DNA from: Hyphochytrium catenoides
Lineage: Eukaryota > Sar > Hyphochytriomycetes > Hyphochytriales > Hyphochytriaceae
DNA length: 21,847 bases
NCBI GenBank assembly: GCA_900088475.1
Contig: FLMG01000885.1
Coordinates: 41,044-62,890 of the forward strand
Direction of reading: 5' to 3'
Shown here: positions 10,882 to 19,920 of the stretch, one piece after another
Layout: the number at the start of each line of letters is the position of its first letter
Numbering within the stretch: position 1 is the first letter of the stretch
Notes under the pieces: generated by a model
What the model saw: only the letters and a program-made list of their open reading frames with translations
Told to the model about the DNA's origin: nothing
Database searches by the model: none
Program-made: the position numbers and the translations under genes

Positions 10882-13728
10882 ATGGTGAATCCGTTTAGCG
10901 ATAAGAGCTTGAGCTCCCACATGTACCGAAAGAAGGAGCTGGTCATTGCACGGACTCCACTGCTTCGCGCTGTCAGAGATGCAAATATGGAAGAGCTCAA
11001 TGAAGTGCTTCGCCTGGCTCTCGCCGAGGGCTCGAGTGAAGGCAAGGTAGAGAGTGGAGGTGACAAAAACCGTCCGGCTAACCTACGCATGCATGTTCGG
11101 AGTGACCAGCTCCAGCAGATTCTTCTGAACACCGTCGGGCTTTTTGGGGAAACAGCGCTGCATTTAGCAGTGCTATATCATAGCGACCAGCATCAAATGA
11201 TTGCTAAGTACCTAGTGGACCTTGGAGGGCCGCAGCTGGTTAATGCGATCATGACGTGTGAGTTGACGAAGGGAGAGACTGCTCTTCACACTGCAATCAT
11301 GAAGAGGGACACAGAGCTAGTCAGCTTTCTCATAAGAAGTGGAGCTGACCTTCAAGCGCGGGCCAGTGGCACGTTTTTCACCCACACAGGGGAATGCTAC
11401 TATGGCGAGTATCCCCTCAGCTTTGCTGTCAGCGTAGGTCAGGTATGCTGCAAAAGAGAGAATCAAGTCTCGTTCTGATCCCTCATTTGCCGCTTACCTA
11501 GACCATCTCTTTCTGTTATTCACGAAACCGCGTTCGTACGGCAGGCAGAGATTGTTCAGCTCCTCCTTGAGAGAGGGGCTGATATTTTCGCTGCGGACAG
11601 CCACGGAAACACTGCCGCACACATGGCCATGTGGCACAACCAGGGCAGCATGTATAAAGTGTTGAAGAAGTACCAACAGGAGTCAATCCCGACCTCAGGT
11701 CCTTCAGAGGACAGGAACAAAATGAAAAGGAGCTCCACTCAGCTCTTGCTTGAACCAGCTGCAGTGGGCATCGGGGATCGTGAGAATAAGGATGGCGACA
11801 CACCGTGGACATTGGCGGCGGAGAGGGCCTCTTTAGAGACCTTTACCGCACTGTTGCAATGCGAAAAGCAGGTAAAGAGAACAGAAGGGAGATTGGGACG
11901 ACACATCATTGGAAAGGAGTGATCACCTTCATGCGCTTATATTTGTACAGGTGCTCTGGACATACAACTGCACTCAGAGCTGCGGTTTTCCAATGAATGC
12001 GCTTCGGCGAGCTCTAGAGACCGTGGTGGAGCACAAGCGAAGTGACCTCATGGCTGAGCCTTTGATGAAGATGGCAATTCAAGAGCTTTGGGAGATGGGC
12101 GGCAAACGGTTCTTTATCTCTCACCTGTTCCCCACAGTTATCTATCTCTTGTTCTTCTCGCTGGCAGTTCAATTGTGCGACTATGAGGATACTGAGTCTA
12201 CCGTCATCACCTGCCCCGGCGAGGGGATGGCTATCCTCTCAGTCTGCCTCCCGATAGCCTTTTTGAATGCTGCTTTCTCCTTATACTCCTTTGGAGCAAA
12301 GCTCAAGCGTCAGAAGGGCCGAGCGTTAGAGAGCTTAAGAAGATCTTTCCAGGTCTGTGCTTCGACTCTGGGTATCCTTAACTAGTTTATCATCCTCTTT
12401 CTGTCGCTTACAGTCTTGAGCCCCTTCTCACTGTTCTAGCTCGCTTTATAACTATCGTCTTTGCTCAATCAATTGCTTTGACACTTCAAACGAGTCATTT
12501 TGACTCTAGCCTTGTGTTCAGGTAAATCGCTTCGCCAGAGACCCGCACGTGGCTAGATAGAGCGAGTTCCACTGGCTAACGTACTGCCTATTCTTGCACT
12601 GCTGATGACAGGGTCCTAATCTATTCCTCTTCCTGGAGTGGGTTCACACCGGCTGCCTGATTTATGCCTTCCAAGCGATCCTATTTAAGACAGAAGCAGA
12701 GGCCATGTCTGCCCTTGGTGTGGGAACTATTGTGGGCTGGTTTTCTCTACTCTACTATGCCAGCGCGATGTCCATATCAGGTCAATTTGTGGCTGTCATC
12801 CTGAGAATACTGACGCACGATATCATGAGCTTCGTCTGGCTATATGGACTTTCTCTCATAGCCTTTGCACTAACGATGCTAGCGCTCTTCAAGAGCTCTG
12901 CCAGCGAAGGGTTCAGCGATATAGGACAGGCCGTACATACCCTGGTTTTAACCTCTGTCGGCTACTTTGATACCTCGGAGTACCTCCTGGTAGATGATGA
13001 ACTTTCATCTTCTCGTCCTTTCCCGTCCTTACCGTATTACGTCGCTTTGTCCTCTGCTTGGCCGTGTTCTGTCTCGGTCTATAATGCCTCTTAATTCTAT
13101 CTCCTCCGGATTGTCTCACCCAGCAGTGATCTTCCGTATTTACTAATAGCTCTCTTACCTACAGGCAAGATCTCCGAATGTTGCTCGGGGCCTCTTCTTC
13201 ACCTTCATTGTCATCAACAATTTTGCACTGATGAGCTTACTTGTTGCAATGATGTTTGACACCTTTGCCATCCTGGGCAGCACCCGAGACGGAATCTACC
13301 TCTTACAACGAGCAGCAATGATATTGGACCTCGAGAGACGCCACAATGCCAACTTTATCCTGCAATCTGACTCGTCCAACCGCTCATCTGTTTGGTCTTT
13401 CCTCTCTGACCGTTTCAGACTCTTCATACCGTTCGGGCTAGGCAGCAAGAAGTGGGAGAGAGTGCAGATTCAAGGGCTGCCCCCAAAAGATCTCGGGGAG
13501 TCAGGGAAAGAAGGATTTCGATCAGTGAGGCATTCGTTGTCGATAGATAACAGTATCCAGCACTTTGAGCATACCACATGGATACTCATGAACAGTATTA
13601 CGCCTGAGGAACGCGATGCCCTTTTAGAGGAAGAGAGGAGGAAGAAGTACCTCAAGGAAGTTGTTCTTGAGAGAGTCAAGACCAGATTCCTCAACAAAGT
13701 GATTGCTCAAAGAGAAGCCAAACAATAA
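10882..13728 (+). CDS. TRPV-like cation channel with N-terminal ankyrin repeats
   Basis: Predicted tetrameric cation channel subunit. Exons: 10882-11442, 11545-11871, 11951-12352, 12612-12989, 13165-13728; all junctions are phase 0 and give 743 residues, near the TRPV norm. The start ATG lies in AAAACCATGG, a strong context. Residues about 25-290 hold ankyrin repeats (GETALHLAV, GETALHTAI, GNTAAHMAM, GDTPWTLAA). GTFF followed by YYGEYPLSFAV (163-183) is a hallmark of the TRPV ankyrin domain. Six membrane segments follow: S1 about 349-371, S2 388-410, S3 433-455, S4 462-484 with almost no basic residues, S5 500-523, S6 565-589. A pore loop before S6 has LTSVGYFD (543-550) in the filter position. 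After S6, YLLQRAAMILDLERR (601-615) matches the TRP helix of TRPV channels. The C-terminus is highly charged. The donors of exon 3 (GTCTGT) and exon 4 (GTAGAT) are weak but give phase and family agreement. Gating stimulus cannot be told. Confidence 0.92.
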
Positions 13729-15039
13729 ACTATCGTGCGTCCTAATGCGAGGTAATCAATCGTAGCAGCAATGACCATGTTGCAGGCAAAGACCGGATGA
13801 GCCTGCTGTGTCTATGAGAGAGTGACCAAGGGAAACAAAGCTTAGAGACACCATTGAAGACCTCACCATTACCCGTAGAAAAGGGCAGAAATACTGTGGA
13901 CTCAACAGACAGAGGACGGTTGGCATCAGGTCGGTCTGAAAGTAAGGACCATCTAAAGGCAAGGGCACTTATATTCATGGAGATGGAGCTGGGCACCAAG
14001 AGACCACTTTCTTTTAATCTTGGCGCCAAGTTAGGTGCTTGAAGAAACTCTAAAGACAGATACTGGGCCGGGACCACGCCACCCACTGACTGCGACCGAC
14101 ATTCTATCGACTAGCCTGATTACATCGGCTCGCCAAAGCGCTATGGCTCACCGATGCATCTCATTCCTGTCAGCCCAACCAGTCCTCTGCTGGAAACTAG
14201 ACGCTCAAATCTGCCTATTGATGAACCTCACATAATATTAAGACAAGAACTCGTGGCGATCTTTCCTCAGAGATCTGCAGATTGTCTGGGACTTCGAAGT
14301 GATTTTGATGAAATTTCTTGGCACAAAAAGAATAGAGCGCACCTTTAGACGTCACGTGCGAGAAGTAGGAGAGTGCGCACCTTGATGAGTCACAAACAAT
14401 CAAAGACGAGGAGATCATTGTGCGCAATAGTAAGTGAAGAGGAAGCGTCATATTTTAGGTTTTGCATAGCTTATGGCGTGGTAATACTGCTGCAAGGGGT
14501 GCAGGCGCAGGATTCTGAAGACCTGCAAATACGAGGTCATCGCACCCAGATCTGAGCTTCAAAGCTGCCAGAGATCGCAGATTAACAGGACAGGAAGTTT
14601 CCTAGAGTGAGTTCTTCTTCCCCTGAGTCCTTGTCCTTGCTGAGTTGCGCTAAATAAACATGCAGTGATGGATTCTTAGGCGAAGGAAGCGCCTCGCGGC
14701 GAGCAAGGGTCTTCTCCTTGTGCGTTCTTCCTGGGAAGGATGATGCTGACTCCTTCGTTGCTAAATTTAAGTCAGATGGAGTAAGAAAGTTCTCGTCTGC
14801 GCCTGCTGGCTTTAGAGGTCAAAATCTGCGAACTTCAACGCAAGAGTATTGCTTTCATCGGCGCACCTTAAGCTGCTCCTTTCGCGAGCTAAAGAACGCT
14901 TGGGGTGTATTCGTGGGAGGAAAAGACGTTGACGACACATTGTAGAAAGTCCTGGTCCAAGTTCAAACAGCACCTCGTCTTCAGAGCTGAGCACGAACCG
15001 AGTGAGTTTTGGTAACAGCCCTCGGTCTCTAGTAAGACA
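13729..15039. other. Intergenic region between channel and Yippee genes
   Basis: No supported gene. A minus-strand frame of 114 codons at 13742-14086 and a plus frame at 14718-14945 lack motifs and splice partners. The hexamer AATAAA overlaps the channel stop codon (13724-13729) and recurs near 14652; either could be a polyadenylation signal, but this is only a motif match. The right end should contain the Yippee promoter. Confidence 0.6.
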
Positions 15040-15603
15040 ATGGGAAGAATCTTCAGAAGATATCTGGAGGGCAAGAAGATCTACAGCTGCATCCACTGCG
15101 GCACCCACATTGCCAAGCACGACGACATACTTTCAAAGGTATAGTTAACGTCTCACTAAACGCCTCGGCTAGATGTTTGCTCTAATCTTCAACTTTATCA
15201 GCAATTTCAGGGGCGGACGGGCCAAGCTTTCTTATTTGACAAAGCGTAAGTGTCTTGCACGCATTAACTCTATGAGGTAGCCCTAAAGTTTCCACGGCTG
15301 CAGTGTCAATATTACGCTGGGGCCCCTAGAAGAGCGTGTTTTGATGACTGGACTTCACACAGTCGGTGACATCTTTTGCACCACGTGCCGAAGCGTCGTT
15401 GGCTGGAAATATGTAAGTGGCTTGGTGTTCCTGCGTATTGCTGTCATATAAGAACCTAACAAAGTAATGATGGGTTGTAGGAATCTGCCTTTGAAGAGAG
15501 CCAAAAGTACAAGGAGGGAAAGTTCATCATCGAGATTGCCAAGACGAGGAAAGAGTGGATGGCTTCATCATCATCGTCCTCTTCTTCGTCGGTCTCCTCG
15601 TGA
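15040..15603 (+). CDS. Yippee family zinc-binding protein, 4 exons
   Basis: A complete Yippee (YPEL-type) protein of 124 residues; animal members are about 120. Exons 15040-15138, 15202-15245, 15304-15412 and 15481-15603 have GT-AG introns of 63, 58 and 68 nt, with all phases closing. The start ATG is in a good context (AAGACAATGG). The family fold binds zinc through two CxxC pairs, seen here as C17/C20 ([15 protein letters not shown]) and C73/C76 (DIFCTTC). Other family landmarks are [30 protein letters not shown] and [12 protein letters not shown]. Yippee proteins are conserved nuclear or spindle-associated proteins whose biochemical role is poorly defined. The related beta-tent fold occurs in cereblon and RIG-I, but the length here is that of a stand-alone Yippee. 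The odd part is the C-terminus: nine consecutive serines, then VSS. Confidence 0.96.
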
Positions 15604-16899
15604 CAGCACTTTTGTTGACCTATTGAGCTTCTTCTTCATCAGAGGGCAGTATTCAGTCAGATGAACGCCAAAAAGTTTACTTTGGATCAATAAGTGGTCA
15701 CTTCTCCTACATAGATAGATGGTTGTCATCATGGGATGTAACGTTAAGCTGATCATTGTCTGAGAAAAGCAAGCCACTGCGCGTCTGTTTATCGACAGGA
15801 GTGTGTACCGAGTGCCACCAAGAGTCACAAGAGCCAAAGCCAACGACAAAGCTCCTTGCTGACTGAAGGACTAAGTGGAAGATACAAGGTTGCTCAGAAG
15901 TTGCTGGACTCGAGCTCAAGGTTCTTCCGGGTGGGGAAAACCGATCTGCAAAGCATCAGCGTCCCTTGGCGACATCTCTTTTGTCGTAGTCCTCAAATCG
16001 TGACGAGGCTGCAACAAACGCCTTCTCTCGAAGGTTTTGAGAGCTGTTCTATTAGCAACTGTACAATCATTTACATGGGCAGAAGCTCCATTCCTTGGAT
16101 GCTCAAGACCCTGTACCTGTACACTTGCTCTACCACTTCGGTTTTGCACAGAGGAATCCCATCAGTTCTTATGGATTGTGGGTTGATCCATGCGATGTAA
16201 TGATGTCTCTCTGAGGGATGGCCGCTAGCTGCCTCGGGCCTCTAAAACTTAGCATGCAAGTAGAGAATGGGGAAGGGATTGATTGCTGTACCATCCCTCG
16301 ACATCATCTGAGGCCTTGCCCTTCGCTCGGTTGACCCGCCGCTGCCAGGCAGAGAAAGTTGCTTCATCAGCTCTTGAAAGGGATGCTTTCCATCACTCTC
16401 ATCAGAAGCAATCCAGCCAAACACCGTTCGCCAAACAAGGAGGAGGATTCTCCATATGTCTAGTCTGCGACTTGGTTAATATCATTCAGAATACAGTTGG
16501 CACTCCAGTTTACAGTGCAGTACAGTAAGCTGTACAAAGGTAAGAATACTTTTCAACTTGCCAAGGTGTACGACGATGTAAAGCTTCCCGTCCCGATTCC
16601 AAACGTCACCGCCACGGCCACAGGTTTGGGCGTTATCTTTGTTGCTGAGCTGAAGACTGCACAACCTTTGGCCTGTGTCAAGGGCATCGGTGCCAAGTGC
16701 CAGAGTTCATTGAGGATCAACGGAGTCGAGGAGGAGCGGTCAAAAGGGGCACAGCTCACAATGGACCAGTCACTGGCATGATAATAGCTTCACCTGCTTG
16801 GCGTAGGCAAGGAACCTGACTGAGGGCCCATAACCATTTAGCTTTCGGCAGGACAAGAGATTCCATGTGGCACCGTGTACTGCGATAGTGTGTCCCCAA
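15604..16899. other. Unassigned region, possibly coding, both strands open
   Basis: No product is recognised. On the plus strand, a frame from 16562 to 16782 after a possible TTGCCAAG acceptor has coding-like codons (VYDDVKLPVPIPN) and could be an exon of an unknown gene. Another plus frame spans 15856-16200. On the minus strand, 16464-16292 is bounded by a plausible acceptor (TCGCAG) and donor (G|GTACAG) and also reads like protein. The strands conflict, and none could be joined to a neighbour in phase. The region must also contain the 5' untranslated region of the DHHC gene. Confidence 0.35.
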
Positions 16900-19575
16900 A
16901 TGGAGGGGCAAACTGCAGTAGACTGCCACAGAGGCAGGCGTCGCCTTGGTGTTTCTGTCAATGACGACGAGGCCACCGAGACGACTCTCCCAACTTCGTC
17001 CTTAAAGAGTGGGACTGCCCTAGATTTTGGCAGCACTGACAGACGCTGGAGCCAAGAGAATAATGACGAGGAGGATGTCGTCAAAGGCTTTCTCGAGGCT
17101 GGCATTCCCTTAGCTCAGCTGTCTCAGGTTTGAGAAGTACCGCTTTCTCCAACTTTCGCATGCGTCATATTGCAGTTCCTCTGTTAAGAGCGACAGGCTG
17201 GACTGCATGTGGTTCATTTATTATGCTGGGCAACATCTCTTTCTTACTCTCACGCCTCATTTCCCGATCTCAGCATTTCTGTCCACCTTGTTATATAGCT
17301 GCCCTATTCTCCTCAGCTTGACTTGGTTCACTACTTATCCCCCCATCATTCCGTTTTCTTGACTATTCCACATCGCACCACCTAACTTGTTACTTGCTGT
17401 TTAAGAGAACATACCGTCTGGCGTTCATTGGCGGTCGCCTGTTTGTCGCGCTTATCCTGACATGGGTGGCCGCGGTTGATCGCTCTGAGTGGCCTGAGAT
17501 TGCACTAGTCTTTGGCCTAAACAGCTTGGCGTTTTGGGCTATCCAAGGTTCTGACCCTGGGTATATAGAGAGAGGGCTTGCTTCTGAAAAAGGTGGGTTA
17601 GCTTTCAGTACAGAGTCATAGCCCAACGCTATGTGAACGGGTACTGTCCGTGCGCCTTGCTCTATACCCTGCGGCTTTCTATTTAAAGTGCGGGCGAAGT
17701 AGTCTAACACCCAGGATGCCGCTGTTAGAGTTAGAAGTCTCTAGACCAGCTCGAGCAGCATCTTCAGAACTTCTGGATCTCGAAACGGGTGATCAAGAAG
17801 AAGAACTTCGCTCCTTCTGCCAGGACTGCAAACTCCTTCAAGTAAGAACGGTCCATTGTCTACATATGTTGACCCATGCCTTCTCGGGGCAGTTTGCCGC
17901 TGTGGTTGAAACTGAACTCCTAACCTCTCGTCCCTTACATTCTCTTAGATATATATCCTTATCCTTCGTTGTTATATAGCGGTACATGTGTCTGGCATCC
18001 TCTTTCTGCTGCTGCAGTCTATAGGTAGCCTATATTGGGTGTAAGAGGCCCTGATCTCGCCATTCTTTGTCCTTTCTGTCAACTCTTGTTAAATCGAAGC
18101 CGCTCCGAGCTCATCACTGTCGGGTGTGCAACCATTGCGTGGCTACATACGACCATCACTGCTTGGTACTCGGAACCTGCATCGGAGAGCGCAATCATGG
18201 GCTCTTCTGGTGCTTTCTTTTTACCCAGGTGCTTGAGCTGGGGTATGCAGTATTATCGGTATGGACTATCGTTGGCCAACGAAATCATTTCCCCTCTCTT
18301 TAGTACTTCAATATCTTTGGTTTTGGTCCCTGAATACTTTGCCTCCTGTCCTCATCTTCTGCTTCGAAGGCATTTGATATCAGTTTACGCATTGGCGGGG
18401 TTTGTTGTTGAGACTCGTGTCTTCCTTATAGTCCGGCCACTCTGTGTCGGCCTCCGATAGTGTATGACTCGTGCGCAGCATTGCCTGTCTAGAAGCTTGG
18501 CGTTCCTCGTCTCACACTCGACCTTACCCCTAGAGTCACGGACTTTTACGGAGAGTTTTAGGTTTTACCTCTCCATCTCAATATCCCCATTGCTTCTTAT
18601 TAATGTCGGTCCATATCCATAAAGATTGATCAAGATGTGAATTAGCTCTTTAGGGGCTTCCAGGGAGCATCATCAGTAGGGCTGTTCATAAGGGCAAATG
18701 CCTTGCTGATTTTAGCGCTTTCAATACTTGGGGTGAGTAACCCGCTGTAATGCATGTGACATATGACTGTGGCTGGTTTCTGCAATGAATGGCAAAGGGT
18801 TTCGCCGGCTAATTAAGGAGTTTGATGTCAGAAAGACGAAAGATCGTAGATTAGGGAGGAAGAGACTGTCAGAGCGAGGATGGATAGTTGTGCATAGTAC
18901 CGAGGGCGGATACTGACGCTTTCGGTATTTTCTTCGCAGGTTGTGTTCCTGATTGTACTTGGCCTTCTTTGCTTCCACAGTACGTAGATCCAGATATCTT
19001 TCCCCATGAAAATCTTGCCTCCTTTAATTCTCCGTGTTTAGGCGCTTTTCCGGTGCATGCTCGCCCACTTTCCTGCTATTGCTCACAATATCTCCATTTT
19101 TGTGCCTGCGCCAGGTTTTTTTGCTATGGCCAATATGACGACATACGAGATGGGCAAGGGTCCGAGACTGAAGTACCTTTCTGGAACAAGGGAATGTGAT
19201 CTTCCCTTCAGCCAAGGCTTGCTTCCAAATCTTTACCTCTTTTGCTGCCAAGGGCTTCGCCGATCAGATGGACGATCTACTGAGGTTTGGGAGCCATATC
19301 CGTGGGAACCACCGAGGCAAGGATTGTTTGCTTTGTTTTCGAAACGGGCCTCTCTTCGTTGCCTGTTGCACAGCCTTCATAACTTCATCCTCTTTTCCGA
19401 CTGTACCTCCCAGTTCTGTATAATGACCTCTCCTATAATGCTGCTTGGAAATGGTAGTCTGTCATTCCCCGACCGACGTGAAATAACCTGCGGTTACATT
19501 CCATCCGCTAATCCAACATCTCTTCTCTGCATGTGTTCGATAAGCCTTCCGTGTCTCTCGCTTCTGGTGATCTAG
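16900..19575 (+). CDS. DHHC protein S-acyltransferase (palmitoyltransferase), multi-exon
   Basis: DHHC enzymes attach fatty acyl chains to cysteines of target proteins at Golgi, ER or plasma membranes. Likely exons: 16900-17127 (N-terminus, least certain), 17406-17592, 17729-17841, 18100-18258, 18664-18732, 18940-18979 and 19115-19575, about 418 residues. An alternative junction pair (17596/17715) also keeps frame and adds six residues. Motifs in order: TM1-TM2, then SDPGYI (the DPG motif); a cysteine-rich domain with the exact family spacing, CQDC joined across the intron to PLRAHHCRVCNHC, DHHC, CIGERNH; TM3; TM4 split over two exons (ALLILALSILG and VVFLIVLGLL); NMTTYE (the TTxE motif); PFSQGLLPNLYLF (like the C-terminal PaCCT motif). 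The layout is nearest to small DHHC proteins such as ZDHHC12. The loop after TM3 is short, so a further exon between 18259 and 18663 is possible. The reading after about 19330 may be past the true C-terminus. Confidence 0.88.
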
Positions 19576-19920
19576 CAGTTGTGGTTTAGAGCTCTATTTC
19601 TATTGACCGTTCCTGTCCTTAGGCCATTTTATAGAGATAGTCAACATGTTTGCAGCAACCTCTGGGAAAACAAATACTATAGCTGCTGTTAGCCTAATAC
19701 AGTGGTGACCACTGAAAGGAGACTAGAACATATATAAGGAGGACCGTAGTGCACCAATGAAAAGGAAGATGGTGCTGCTGCTATCTATATGGTGGCATTC
19801 CCTGTCAGGGCCCAACCAGCCGTCTCTACATTTTGGATACTCGTAGACCTGCTATGGGTCTACCCTGGGATGATCTCTATGCGAGGCACTGTGCGATGAA
19901 GCAGGAAAATGAAGCGTACG
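19576..19920. other. Spacer between convergent genes
   Basis: A 345-nt gap between the stop codons of the plus-strand DHHC gene and the minus-strand GH18-like gene, so it should contain both 3' untranslated regions. No ORF of note, no RNA gene and no repeat seen. If the DHHC gene ends earlier through another splice, this spacer is longer. Confidence 0.6.

Noticed and set aside
13742-14086. 114-codon minus-strand ORF after the channel stop
   Set aside because: No motif, no neighbour in phase, and composition not clearly coding.
14812-15120. 102-codon minus-strand ORF
   Set aside because: Overlaps the first Yippee exon on the opposite strand and has no family resemblance; treated as a shadow.
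16292-16464. Minus-strand kinase-like segment as a real gene
   Set aside because: No HRD, DFG or APE motif can be placed in the available space, so it is kept only as an observation and not annotated as a CDS.
18035-18460. 141-codon plus-strand ORF covering the DHHC exon
   Set aside because: It is in a different frame from PLRAHHCRVCNHC and DHHC; the hydrophobic look comes from pyrimidine-rich intron sequence.
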